Below are positions 38,123-46,751 of a DNA stretch of 64,000 nucleotides, piece by piece (the first letter of the stretch is position 1; each line of letters begins with the position of its first letter). Source of the stretch: Polynucleobacter sp. (GTDB lineage Bacteria; Pseudomonadota; Gammaproteobacteria; Burkholderiales; Burkholderiaceae); assembly GCF_030693775.1 (NCBI RefSeq), contig NZ_JAUXZY010000004.1, forward strand, positions 930,001 through 994,000. Reading direction: 5' to 3'. The position numbers and the translations under genes are program-made. Under the pieces are notes generated by a model. It had not been told where the DNA came from. It saw only the letters and a list, made by a program, of their open reading frames with translations, and searched no databases.

Positions 38123-39334
38123 ATGACCGTTCACCGTTCTAAATCATCCCAGCGCGCCTCACCCGAGGCTGAGCGCTTAGTCGCGGATGCGATTTCTCTG
38201 GCCGCCTCAGGCAGTCAAATCGAAGACCGATTTTGGGAAGGGCGCTTAAGTGCACGTCTACTCAAATTGATGACCAGTCAAAATCAAAACGTGATTGATG
38301 CCGCGCTTGATCAAACGTTTCGCATTAATACAGTTGCCTTTGAGGTGTTGGCTGATTGTGCTGAGACGCTTGCTGAATCGCAAACCATGACCGTCGATAA
38401 AGAGAGCTGGGATGTATTGCTGCTCGCTTTACCAATTGTTGCGCATACCCGCTATCAAATTCAGTCGGGGCCGTTGCCGGTGAAGGTGATTGAGTCGGTT
38501 GCCATGGCGATGCATGCATCGATTGCGGCAAGCGATACGCGCTTGGCGATCGTGCCATGGCTGTACAGCATCGATCAGATGCCCCATTCGCATTGCCAAA
38601 CGCGCATTTTGACGGAGGCTTTGGGTACCGCTGCAATTACCGCAAGTGAAATGAAACTGGAGCTGCGCAATATGTCGGAAACGATTGCGGTGCTGGCGGA
38701 CCCCCGTTTTATTATTGCGGCCATTGCTGCGCCAAGCGGTTCACCCCTGTTTCGTTGGCAAGCGGAACCACCGGTTCGGCAAGAGCGCGGCGTTAGTTTG
38801 ATCGAATGGCAAACCGCCATGCGAGAGCCCATTTCCAGTTTATTACCCGGATGCGAATTCGAGTTACTGTTGCCCGAAGCTTACTTTACAAACTGCCGCT
38901 TGGCGGACAAGCAAGTACGCCCCTTAAGCATTCGTGCCGCCGTTAATTTTCTGGAGACTGCAGTTGGCGCTCAGCCCAATGGTTTGTCTTGCGTGGTGGG
39001 CGCTTTTGGTGAAGAGCAGGCGGACGAATACCGTATTGCATTCAGCCTAAAGGGTTCACCCGATGTGATGTACGGGGTCATTTGGCCAATGTACGATCGT
39101 GAGACGGTGTCGAACGATGCACTCAATGACATCAACGATGATGAGAGCCCAATTAAAAAGATTTGCGATGCCTTAAAAGAAGCAGGAGTAGAGGACGTGT
39201 TTCGTCACGCTGTTTTGTTTAGTCCCGAGCTCTGCGATGATTGTGGCGCGCCCTTGTTTCCAGATCGGCATGGCGAAGTGGTGCACGCAGAGATGCCAGA
39301 AGATACGCCAACGCAGCAGCCCTTATTTCACTAG
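38123..39334 (+). CDS. DUF2863 family protein
   Basis: A 403-residue soluble protein that I recognise as the betaproteobacterial DUF2863 family of unknown function. The N-terminal 60 residues are Ser/Ala-rich; no signal peptide or membrane helix is seen. A CDDCGAPLFPD motif near the C-terminus could bind a metal together with a downstream histidine (VVHAEMPED). Its start follows the yaaA stop by one base, so the two are co-transcribed. A terminator follows at 39358. Confidence 0.75.
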   Translation: MTVHRSKSSQRASPEAERLVADAISLAASGSQIEDRFWEGRLSARLLKLMTSQNQNVIDAALDQTFRINTVAFEVLADCAETLAESQTMTVDKESWDVLLLALPIVAHTRYQIQSGPLPVKVIESVAMAMHASIAASDTRLAIVPWLYSIDQMPHSHCQTRILTEALGTAAITASEMKLELRNMSETIAVLADPRFIIAAIAAPSGSPLFRWQAEPPVRQERGVSLIEWQTAMREPISSLLPGCEFELLLPEAYFTNCRLADKQVRPLSIRAAVNFLETAVGAQPNGLSCVVGAFGEEQADEYRIAFSLKGSPDVMYGVIWPMYDRETVSNDALNDINDDESPIKKICDALKEAGVEDVFRHAVLFSPELCDDCGAPLFPDRHGEVVHAEMPEDTPTQQPLFH

Positions 39335-39357
39335 AAACGTAGCATCATTGAGTGCAT

Positions 39358-39386
39358 AAAAAAACCGAGGCGAACCTCGGTTTTTT
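39358..39386. terminator. Bidirectional terminator after the DUF2863 gene
   Basis: ACCGAGG and CCTCGGT pair around a CGAA tetraloop (39371-39374), flanked by seven A on the left and six T on the right. It can end both the yaaA-DUF2863 operon (+) and the MliC-like gene (-). Confidence 0.92.
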
Positions 39387-39419
39387 ACTTCTAGCCATCA
39401 AAGAACATTGCTGGCTAGA

Positions 39420-39785
39420 TTACTCTTTAGCAAATAAATGTGGCTCTTTGCCGGTTTTCATGTCGGCTGTTTGGCAGTAATCAGCCAAACGAACGCCGCT
39501 GCGAATGTTAAACAACATTGCCTTGTTGCCTAAAACGACGAGATCCAAGCCAGTGTCGTGATTCTTGTAACGCAAGCTACCTGGTAATGAGACTTCTCTT
39601 TTCATTTCGTAGGTTTTAGCGTTCCAAACAAGGCCAATATTTGCGCCGCCATCCCCAATGGTTTTTAACTGATGGTTATTGTTGCAGCTCCAGGAATGAG
39701 TCTCTTTAGGATCTTTCGCATGCACAGCAGAGTGCGATACGAGCAAGACAGCGCTAATCAACAGCGTTTTAAAGGGGATATGCAT
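39420..39785 (-). CDS. Small secreted MliC-like protein
   Basis: A 121-residue protein from ATG 39785, which has AAGGAAAG upstream; an in-frame ATG at 39842 would place 19 polar residues ahead of the signal peptide. The signal peptide ends near VHA. The mature part has HSWSCNNNHQL, LRYKNHDTGLDLVVLGNKAML and a second cysteine in LADYCQT, which together resemble the lysozyme-inhibitor (MliC) fold with its disulfide. The match is loose, no lipobox is present, and the function is a guess. It is 10 bases after mdh on the same strand. Confidence 0.6.
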   Translation of the reverse strand: MHIPFKTLLISAVLLVSHSAVHAKDPKETHSWSCNNNHQLKTIGDGGANIGLVWNAKTYEMKREVSLPGSLRYKNHDTGLDLVVLGNKAMLFNIRSGVRLADYCQTADMKTGKEPHLFAKE

Positions 39786-39795
39786 ATTGCTTTCC

Positions 39796-40785
39796 TTAGG
39801 ACAGTAAGTGCTTAACGCCGGCTTGCTCTTCGAGTAATTCATTCAAAGTATGGGTCATGCGCTCACGCGAGAAGGCATCAATTTCGAGGCCCTCAATCAT
39901 TTTGTATTCGCCATTTTCACAGACAACGGGGAATCCGTAAATAACGTCAGCTGGAATTTCGTATTCGCCGCGAGAAGGAATGCCCATGGTGACCCATTTG
40001 CCGTTGGTGCCAAGCACCCAGTCACGCATGTGATCGATGGCAGCATTGGCGGCTGAAGCTGCAGAAGATAGGCCGCGTGCCTCAATAATCGCTGCGCCAC
40101 GTTTGCCTACGGTTGGTATAAAGACATCTTTATTCCAGGCGGCATCATTAATCATGTCTTTAACGGATTGCCCACCAATCGTGGCAAAACGGTAGTCTGG
40201 ATACATGGTGGGGCTATGGTTACCCCAGACGACTAATTTTTCAATGTCAGCAACCGGTTGATTGACCTTGGCAGCGATTTGGGAAAGAGCGCGGTTGTGA
40301 TCCAGGCGCAACATGGCCGTAAAGTTCTTGGCCGGCAAGCTAGGAGCCGATTTCATGGCAATGTAGGCATTGGTATTGGCAGGATTGCCTACAACCAGGA
40401 CCTTAACGGTGCGCTTTGCAACGGCGTCCAAGGCTTTCCCTTGGGCGGTGAAGATTTGGGCATTGGCGGAGAGCAAGTCTTTTCGCTCCATACCTGGGCC
40501 GCGAGGACGAGCGCCCACCAGCAGCGCAATGTCGATATCTTTGAATGCAGTCATGGGATCTTGGTGGGCAGACATTCCGGCTAAGAGGGGGAATGCACAA
40601 TCATCGAGCTCCATCATCACGCCTTTTAAGGCTTTTTGCGCTTTTTCATCAGGAATTTCAAGGAGTTGCAGAATAACAGGCTGGTCTTTGCCCAGTAAAT
40701 CGCCGTTGGCGATGCGAAACAAGAGGGAATATCCGATTTGACCGGCAGCGCCAGTAACCGCGACGCGCATAGGGGTTTTTGCCAT
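39796..40785 (-). CDS. mdh: Malate dehydrogenase
   Basis: A 329-residue NAD-dependent malate dehydrogenase of the type common in Burkholderiaceae, closer to cytosolic eukaryotic MDH than to E. coli Mdh. The NAD motif is [14 protein letters not shown], the substrate arginines lie in [13 protein letters not shown] and LRLDHNRA, and the catalytic histidine is in [13 protein letters not shown]. The ATG at 40785 (MAKTPMR) has GGAG nine bases upstream; the in-frame start five codons earlier has not. A promoter and a GntR-type palindrome lie upstream in the divergent region with the GntR gene. Confidence 0.97.
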   Translation of the reverse strand: MAKTPMRVAVTGAAGQIGYSLLFRIANGDLLGKDQPVILQLLEIPDEKAQKALKGVMMELDDCAFPLLAGMSAHQDPMTAFKDIDIALLVGARPRGPGMERKDLLSANAQIFTAQGKALDAVAKRTVKVLVVGNPANTNAYIAMKSAPSLPAKNFTAMLRLDHNRALSQIAAKVNQPVADIEKLVVWGNHSPTMYPDYRFATIGGQSVKDMINDAAWNKDVFIPTVGKRGAAIIEARGLSSAASAANAAIDHMRDWVLGTNGKWVTMGIPSRGEYEIPADVIYGFPVVCENGEYKMIEGLEIDAFSRERMTHTLNELLEEQAGVKHLLS

Positions 40786-40851
40786 TACAAGTAACTCCAA
40801 AGGAAGGTTGATGGGTGTTGTTTCAGTGTTGTGATGCAGATTATCCCTGCA

Positions 40852-40881
40852 AGTTTATGGAGTTTACATTTACACTGTCAA
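40852..40881 (-). promoter_or_regulatory. Candidate mdh promoter
   Basis: On the minus strand TTGACA (40881-40876) is a perfect -35 hexamer, and TAAACT (40857-40852) is a fair -10 hexamer at 18 bases. The palindrome at 40885-40900 lies just upstream of the -35. Confidence 0.55.
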
Positions 40882-40897
40882 TAATGTCTTCTATAAG
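40869..40897 (+). promoter_or_regulatory. Candidate gntR promoter
   Basis: TTTACA (40869-40874) and TATAAG (40892-40897) are separated by the ideal 17 bases. Transcription would start near 40904, and the TTG start of the GntR gene at 40939 has GGAA upstream. Confidence 0.6.
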
Positions 40898-40900
40898 ACA
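40885..40900. promoter_or_regulatory. Predicted GntR operator between mdh and gntR
   Basis: TGTCTT-CTAT-AAGACA is a perfect inverted repeat with six-base arms. It overlaps the -10 element of the gntR promoter and sits four bases upstream of the mdh -35. This is the expected place for autorepression and for control of mdh. The same palindrome was not found upstream of sdhC or gltA. Confidence 0.65.
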
Positions 40901-40938
40901 GCAGACTAGTCAGCCTAAATATCCTTTTTGGAACTACT

Positions 40939-41676
40939 TTGCCTGAAACAACCGCTCCATCGGCTACCTTTAGCCCCTTGTACCAGCAGATTAAGGCGCT
41001 GTTGCTGAGCAGCCTTCAGTCCGGCGAATGGCGGCCTGGCGCCCCGATTCCCAGTGAAATGGAGTTGGCGGCCCGTTACGAAGTCAGCCAAGGTACTGTC
41101 CGTAAGGCGGTAGATGAGCTGGCTACGGAAAACCTCCTAATTCGTCATCAGGGCAAAGGAACTTTTGTTGCCAGCCACCACAGTGAGGCCTGGCAATACC
41201 GCTTTTTTAGTTTGATGCCGGATTCCGGTAAAAAAGTCCCCCTCAAAAGTCACTTTTTAGCCTGCAAGCCAATCAAGTCCCCAGCGAAAATTGCGCAGTT
41301 GCTGAAAACGGCGGCAAGCGAGCGGGTGATTCAAATTGATCGCGTGCAAAGCTTGGGTGGCCAGGTTGCGGTATTTGAGCAAATCTGGCTCCCCGAGCAG
41401 CGTTTTAGCGGCATGACCCTCGATCGCCTGGAATCGTGGCCTGGCCCCTTGTATGCATTCTATGAAAGCGAGTTTGCAACCCACATGGTTCGGGCGGAAG
41501 AGAAAATCAAGGCCATTGCAGCGGAGGCGACGATTGCCAATCATTTGAAGCTGGAGCCCGGCTCTCCGCTGCTGTTGGTGGAGCGAGTCTCTTACACCTA
41601 TGGGAATAAGCCAGTTGAGGTTCGGCGGGCGCATTACGATACCCGCCAACAGCATTATGAAAATAAGTTGAACTAA
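40939..41676 (+). CDS. GntR family regulator with UTRA domain (HutC subfamily)
   Basis: A 245-residue regulator. The winged helix-turn-helix (about residues 10-75) has IPSEMELAARYEVSQGTVRKAV and HQGKGTFVA. A C-terminal UTRA ligand domain follows, with QIDRVQSLGGQVAVFEQIW and LLVERVSYTYGNKPVEVRRA. TTG at 40939 is the likely start, since no in-frame ATG precedes the helix-turn-helix. The gene is upstream of sdhCDABE-gltA and divergent from mdh, so it is a candidate regulator of TCA-cycle genes. The effector is unknown. Confidence 0.92.
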   Translation: MPETTAPSATFSPLYQQIKALLLSSLQSGEWRPGAPIPSEMELAARYEVSQGTVRKAVDELATENLLIRHQGKGTFVASHHSEAWQYRFFSLMPDSGKKVPLKSHFLACKPIKSPAKIAQLLKTAASERVIQIDRVQSLGGQVAVFEQIWLPEQRFSGMTLDRLESWPGPLYAFYESEFATHMVRAEEKIKAIAAEATIANHLKLEPGSPLLLVERVSYTYGNKPVEVRRAHYDTRQQHYENKLN

Positions 41677-41779
41677 GTCATGTGTAAAGAAAAAAGTGCA
41701 TTCCAGTGTTTTCCAATAGAATATGTTGCACAACAGCATTACTCCTTATTTAACCTTTACCTCACAAATGAGACCCTCT

Positions 41780-42199
41780 ATGGTTGATGCCCATCAGGAT
41801 GTAAAAAATGCCAAGCCGGTTTACCGTAACATTGGCCTTGCCCAGTTAATTAAATACCGCCTGCCTTGGGCTGGCAAGGTGTCGATTCTGCACCGCATTA
41901 GTGGCGCTGCCTTGTTTTTGCTACTCCCGTTCATTTTGTATTTGTTCGATCAAAGTTTGGCTTCTGAGCTCAGCTTCATGCAATTTCAGGCGTTCACCGA
42001 TCACATCTTGGTCAAACTCATTTGCCTGGGCTTGATCTGGAGCTTCCTCCATCATTTCTGTGCCGGTATTCGTTACCTGCTACTCGACCTCGAAATTGGG
42101 GTTGAAAAAATTGCAGCGCAAAAATCCGCAATCATTGTGTTGTCTGTCAGCCTGGCTTTAACTGCCCTGGTAGGCGCTAAATTGTTTGGCTTGTTTTAA
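41780..42199 (+). CDS. sdhC: Succinate dehydrogenase cytochrome b556 subunit
   Basis: A 139-residue membrane anchor from the ATG at 41780, which matches the usual SdhC length; ATGs at 41723 and 41768 are in frame but unlikely. RNIGLAQLIKYRLP and SILHRISGAALFLLLP are the quinone-site and first membrane helix signatures. The heme histidine is in WSFLHHFCAGIRYLLLD. It binds heme b with SdhD and passes electrons to ubiquinone in the inner membrane. Upstream spacer 41677-41779 contains no copy of the mdh/gntR palindrome. Confidence 0.95.
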   Translation: MVDAHQDVKNAKPVYRNIGLAQLIKYRLPWAGKVSILHRISGAALFLLLPFILYLFDQSLASELSFMQFQAFTDHILVKLICLGLIWSFLHHFCAGIRYLLLDLEIGVEKIAAQKSAIIVLSVSLALTALVGAKLFGLF

Positions 42200-42223
42200 T
42201 CCCGATTAGGTAAAGAGAACTTT

Positions 42224-42589
42224 ATGTCGACAAATAATATTGGCCCCAAGCGTCTCGTTGTAGGCGCACATTACGGCCTGAAAGAATGGATTATTCAGCG
42301 TATCACCGCGGTAGTGATGGTCGTTTTTACGATTGTTTTGTTGGTCGCTTATCTGATTTCTGGGGGCGCAAGCTACGAAGCATGGGCAGGATTGTTTAGC
42401 AATCAATTGATGAAGTTGCTGACCTTTTTAACCTTCTTGAGCCTTTTTTATCATGCGTGGATTGGCATTCGCGACATCTGGATGGATTACATCAAGCCGG
42501 TAGGCATTCGCCTCACCCTGCAAACCTTGACTGTGTTGTGGCTGGTCGCTTGTGCGGCTTATGCTGCTGAAATTTTGTGGAAAGTGTAA
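42224..42589 (+). CDS. sdhD: Succinate dehydrogenase hydrophobic membrane anchor subunit
   Basis: A 121-residue protein with three membrane helices, typical for SdhD. GAHYGLKEWIIQRITAVVMV leads into helix one, and FYHAWIGIRDIWMDYI carries the heme-ligand histidine and the aspartate-tyrosine area near the quinone site. It is preceded by a spacing of 24 bases after sdhC and is followed four bases later by sdhA. Confidence 0.95.
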   Translation: MSTNNIGPKRLVVGAHYGLKEWIIQRITAVVMVVFTIVLLVAYLISGGASYEAWAGLFSNQLMKLLTFLTFLSLFYHAWIGIRDIWMDYIKPVGIRLTLQTLTVLWLVACAAYAAEILWKV

Positions 42590-42593
42590 GACG

Positions 42594-44372
42594 ATGACTG
42601 CGATTAAAAAAGCATTACCCCGCCGTCGCTTTGACGCGGTAATTGTAGGTGCCGGTGGTTCTGGTATGCGTGCCTCATTGCAGCTGTCGGAAGCTGGCCT
42701 CAATGTAGCAGTTCTGACTAAAGTGTTTCCAACACGCTCACACACGGTTGCTGCTCAGGGCGGTATTGGTGCCTCGCTCGGCAATATGAGTGAAGACAAC
42801 TGGCACTACCATTTTTACGACACCATCAAAGGCTCTGATTGGCTGGGTGATCAAGACGTGATTGAGTTTATGTGCCGTGAAGCTCCCAAAGTGGTCTATG
42901 AGCTTGAGCACTACGGCATGCCATTTGATCGCAATCCCGATGGCACAATTTATCAGCGCCCATTTGGCGGTCACACTGCCAACTACGGCGAGAAGCCAGT
43001 GCAGCGCGCATGTGCTGCGGCCGACCGTACTGGTCACGCTATGTTGCATACCCTGTACCAACGGAACGTTCAGGCCAAGACCAACTTTTTTGTTGAGTGG
43101 TTGGCCTTGGATTTAATTCGTGATGACGACGGTGATGTTGTCGGCGTGACTGCGCTGGAAATGGAAACGGGCGAGCTCTACATCCTAGAGGCCAAGATTG
43201 TTCTGATGGCAACCGGCGGTGCTGGTCGCATTTGGTCTGCCTCGACGAATGCTTATATCAATACTGGCGATGGCATGGGTATGGCTGCACGCGCCAATAT
43301 TCCGCTGGAAGACATGGAGTTTTGGCAGTTTCATCCCACCGGCGTTGCGGGTGCGGGTGTGTTGCTGACTGAAGGTTGTCGTGGTGAGGGCGCCATCTTG
43401 CGTAACAAAGACGGCGAGCGTTTTATGGAGCGTTACGCTCCCACGCTCAAAGATTTGGCTCCGCGTGATTTCATTTCACGTTGCATGGATCAAGAGATTA
43501 AAGAGGGACGCGGTTGCGGCCCCAATGGTGATTATGTCGTACTCGATTTAACCCACATCGGCGCTGAGACCATCATGAAGCGTCTGCCATCGGTTTACGA
43601 GATTGGCATTAACTTTGCGAACGTCGATGTAACCAAAGAGCCGATTCCGGTGGTGCCAACGATTCACTACCAAATGGGTGGCATTCCGACCAACATTAAT
43701 GGCCAGGTGGTGGTGCCGAAAGACGGCAATCCAAATCACATTGTGAATGGCTTGTACGCCATTGGTGAGTGCTCCTGTGTATCGGTTCACGGCGCCAATC
43801 GTTTAGGTACCAACTCCTTACTCGACTTGCTCGTGTTCGGCCGAGCTGCTGGCAATCACATCGTCAATATGGATCTGAAAAAGCGCGAGCACAAGCCTTT
43901 GCCAGCGAATGCGGGCGAGCAAACACTCGCACGGATTGCTGAGCTCGATAACTCGACTTCAGGCGAGTATGCGCAGGATGTGGCCAATGACATTCGTAAA
44001 ACCATGCAGACCTATGCTGGTGTGTTCCGTAACCAGAAGCTGATGGATGAGGGCGTGCGTCAGATGGCTATTCTGACCGAGCGTGCAAAGCACCTCTGGG
44101 TTAAAGACAAGTCAAAGATTTTTAATACCGCACGCATTGAGGCTTTGGAAATCTCAAACTTAGTTGAGACTGCCAATGCCACCATCATCTCGGCTGCAGC
44201 CCGCAAAGAGAGCCGCGGCGCACATTCGCACGATGATTTCCCAACTCGCGATGACAAGACTTGGATGAAGCACACGCTTTGGTTTAGTGAGGGCAATCGC
44301 CTCGATTACAAACCAGTGCAACTCAAGCCATTAACCGCGGAATCGGTTCCACCCAAAGAGCGTACCTTCTAA
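42594..44372 (+). CDS. sdhA: Succinate dehydrogenase flavoprotein subunit
   Basis: A 592-residue flavoprotein from ATG 42594 (MTAIKKAL); a frame extension upstream overlaps sdhD and is not used. FAD is held by GAGGSGMRASLQL and the covalent-flavin histidine is in TRSHTVAAQGG. Substrate residues lie in QFHPTGVAGAGVLLTEGCRGEG and YQMGGIPTN. It oxidises succinate to fumarate on the cytoplasmic side of complex II. The SdhE protein at 45093 inserts the flavin. Confidence 0.98.
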   Translation: MTAIKKALPRRRFDAVIVGAGGSGMRASLQLSEAGLNVAVLTKVFPTRSHTVAAQGGIGASLGNMSEDNWHYHFYDTIKGSDWLGDQDVIEFMCREAPKVVYELEHYGMPFDRNPDGTIYQRPFGGHTANYGEKPVQRACAAADRTGHAMLHTLYQRNVQAKTNFFVEWLALDLIRDDDGDVVGVTALEMETGELYILEAKIVLMATGGAGRIWSASTNAYINTGDGMGMAARANIPLEDMEFWQFHPTGVAGAGVLLTEGCRGEGAILRNKDGERFMERYAPTLKDLAPRDFISRCMDQEIKEGRGCGPNGDYVVLDLTHIGAETIMKRLPSVYEIGINFANVDVTKEPIPVVPTIHYQMGGIPTNINGQVVVPKDGNPNHIVNGLYAIGECSCVSVHGANRLGTNSLLDLLVFGRAAGNHIVNMDLKKREHKPLPANAGEQTLARIAELDNSTSGEYAQDVANDIRKTMQTYAGVFRNQKLMDEGVRQMAILTERAKHLWVKDKSKIFNTARIEALEISNLVETANATIISAAARKESRGAHSHDDFPTRDDKTWMKHTLWFSEGNRLDYKPVQLKPLTAESVPPKERTF

Positions 44373-44391
44373 TTAAAAAACGAGATAAACC

Positions 44392-45096
44392 ATGAGTGAT
44401 ACCCGTATATTTGAAATTTATCGCTACGATCCTGAGGTGGATGCTGCCCCGCGCATGCAACGCTACGAGTTGGAGTTAACGGATGAGCGCATGCTGCTGG
44501 ACGCGCTGATTTCGCTGAAAAAACAGGATGAGAGCATTACCTACCGCCGTTCCTGCCGCGAAGGAGTTTGTGGCTCGGATGCGATGAACATCAATGGCAA
44601 AAACGGCTTAGCCTGCTTAACCAATATGAAGACCTTGCCTCAAGTCATCACATTGCGTCCGCTTCCAGGCTTGCCCGTTGTGCGCGATTTGATTGTCGAC
44701 ATGACGCTATTTTTCAAGCAGTACTTGTCGATCAAGCCATATTTAGTGAACTCCACCCGCCCACCGGAAAAAGAGCGCTTACAGAGCCCGGAAGAGCGTG
44801 AAGAGCTGGATGGACTGTACGAGTGCATCTTATGCGCTTCCTGCTCCACCTCTTGCCCTTCGTTTTGGTGGAATCCGGATAAGTTTGTCGGGCCAGCAGG
44901 CTTGCTGCAAGCCTATCGCTTTATTGCCGATAGCCGCGATGAAGATACGGCGGCTCGCCTTGACAATTTAGAGGATCCGTATCGCCTGTTCCGCTGCCAT
45001 ACCATTATGAATTGCGTCGATGTTTGTCCTAAGCACTTGAATCCAACCAAAGCCATTGGCAAAATCAAAGAGTTGATGGTTCGTAGGGCGGTATGA
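44392..45096 (+). CDS. sdhB: Succinate dehydrogenase iron-sulfur subunit
   Basis: A 234-residue iron-sulfur protein. The [2Fe-2S] cluster ligands are in SCREGVCGSDAM with a later cysteine in GLACL. The [4Fe-4S] and [3Fe-4S] sets are in CILCASCSTSCP and CHTIMNCVDVCPK. It conducts electrons from SdhA to the membrane subunits. Its stop overlaps the sdhE start by four bases (ATGA). Confidence 0.98.
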   Translation: MSDTRIFEIYRYDPEVDAAPRMQRYELELTDERMLLDALISLKKQDESITYRRSCREGVCGSDAMNINGKNGLACLTNMKTLPQVITLRPLPGLPVVRDLIVDMTLFFKQYLSIKPYLVNSTRPPEKERLQSPEEREELDGLYECILCASCSTSCPSFWWNPDKFVGPAGLLQAYRFIADSRDEDTAARLDNLEDPYRLFRCHTIMNCVDVCPKHLNPTKAIGKIKELMVRRAV

Positions 45097-45362
45097 CCAT
45101 TAGTGCGGCGGCCTTGTATCGTTTAAAAAGCGATGCGCGCCGAGGTTTACTGGAAAACGATCTGATTTTGGAACGGTTCTTCCGGCGCTACGCAGATGGA
45201 TTAACAGAGGAGCAGGGTGCAGTCTTGACCCAGCTGCTCGCCTTAAGTGACAACGATTTGATGGATCTTCTGATTGGGCGAGTTGATTCGGTTGTGGCCT
45301 TGGGTGAAGTATGCAGTACCCCCACCTTTTTGGCTTTATTAGGTCGTTTGCGGGAGAGGTAG
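45093..45362 (+). CDS. sdhE: FAD assembly factor SdhE
   Basis: An 89-residue SdhE (YgfY/Cpt b5-like). The core is RRGLLENDLILERFF, the RGxxE motif that binds SdhA and promotes covalent flavinylation. It is translationally coupled to sdhB, which places it in the complex II operon as in related bacteria. The small size and highly charged helical make-up fit the family. Confidence 0.93.
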   Translation: MTISAAALYRLKSDARRGLLENDLILERFFRRYADGLTEEQGAVLTQLLALSDNDLMDLLIGRVDSVVALGEVCSTPTFLALLGRLRER

Positions 45363-45420
45363 TAGTAAGGGTGCAATAATTTGTAATTCACTTATTTTTT
45401 AACGAACAGTGGGATCAGAC

Positions 45421-46734
45421 ATGATTGAATCAAACATCAAGGCAAAGTTATCGTTCTCTGACGGTACTCCCGATATCGATTTGCCAATTTATCAAGGCAC
45501 AGTCGGACCTGATGTAATTGATATCCGTAAACTCTACGGCCAGACCGGCAAATTTACCTATGATCCCGGTTTCTTATCGACGGCATCGTGTAATTCCAAG
45601 ATCACCTTTATTGATGGTGACAAGGGTGAGTTACTCTACCGCGGTTACCCCATTCAAGATTTAGCCGCCAATTGTGATTTTTTAGAGGTGTGCTACCTGT
45701 TGCTTAATGGCCATCTGCCAAACGAAAAAGAAAATTCGGAATTTCAGAACATCATCATGCACCACACCATGGTGCATGAGCAGATGCAATTTTTCTTACG
45801 TGGCTTTAGACGTGATGCACACCCCATGGCGGTGTTGACCGGCTTGGTCGGTGCGATGGCGGCCTTCTACCACAATGAGATTGACTACAGCGAACCCAAG
45901 GCGCGTGAAATCGCGCAAATGCGTTTGATTGCAAAAATGCCAACCTTAGTCGCTATGTCCTATAAGTATTCCGTTGGTCAGCCATTTATTTATCCCGATA
46001 ACTCGCTGTCGTATACCGCCAATTTCATGCGCATGATGTTTGCTACGCCATGCGAACCGTACAAAGTGAATCCTGTCTTGGTCCGCGCCTTGGATCGCAT
46101 CTTTATTTTGCATGCCGACCATGAACAAAATGCATCGACCTCTACAGTGCGTTTGTGTGGTTCTTCGGGCACCAATCCATTTGCTGCGATCTCAGCTGGT
46201 ATTGCCTGCTTATGGGGCCCAGCGCATGGTGGCGCCAATGAGGCTTGCCTGCAAATGCTGACTGAGATTCAGGCTAATGGTGGAGTCGAAAAAGTGGGCG
46301 AGTTTATTGCCCAAGTGAAAGACAAGAACTCCAATGTCCGTTTAATGGGCTTTGGGCATCGGGTGTATAAAAACTTCGATCCACGCGCAAAACTGATGCG
46401 CGAAACCTGTTATGAAGTCCTCAATGAGTTGGGACTCGAGAATGATCCGCTCTTCAAGTTAGCAATGACTTTAGAGAAGATTGCGCTAGAGGACGAATAC
46501 TTTGTTAGCCGCAAGCTGTACCCGAATGTCGACTTTTACTCCGGCATTGTGCAGCGCGCCCTTGGCATTCCAACCGACATGTTCACCTGCATTTTTGCTT
46601 TGGCGAGAACGGTGGGCTGGATAGCGCAGTGGGAAGAAATGATTACTGACTCGGAGTACAAAATCGGTCGTCCACGGCAGTTGTTCGTTGGGGAAACGGA
46701 GCGCAAAGTTCCCCCATTGTCCGGGCGTAAATAA
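45421..46734 (+). CDS. gltA: Citrate synthase, type II
   Basis: A 437-residue hexameric-type citrate synthase. ATG 45421 ([12 protein letters not shown]) is preferred over a GTG four codons earlier. Motifs include [31 protein letters not shown] with the first active-site histidine, [15 protein letters not shown] with the second, and the catalytic aspartate in [10 protein letters not shown]. It condenses acetyl-CoA with oxaloacetate and starts the TCA cycle. It follows sdhE by 58 bases and precedes leuC by 17. Confidence 0.98.
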   Translation: MIESNIKAKLSFSDGTPDIDLPIYQGTVGPDVIDIRKLYGQTGKFTYDPGFLSTASCNSKITFIDGDKGELLYRGYPIQDLAANCDFLEVCYLLLNGHLPNEKENSEFQNIIMHHTMVHEQMQFFLRGFRRDAHPMAVLTGLVGAMAAFYHNEIDYSEPKAREIAQMRLIAKMPTLVAMSYKYSVGQPFIYPDNSLSYTANFMRMMFATPCEPYKVNPVLVRALDRIFILHADHEQNASTSTVRLCGSSGTNPFAAISAGIACLWGPAHGGANEACLQMLTEIQANGGVEKVGEFIAQVKDKNSNVRLMGFGHRVYKNFDPRAKLMRETCYEVLNELGLENDPLFKLAMTLEKIALEDEYFVSRKLYPNVDFYSGIVQRALGIPTDMFTCIFALARTVGWIAQWEEMITDSEYKIGRPRQLFVGETERKVPPLSGRK

Positions 46735-46751
46735 GGTTTATAGGAATGGGT

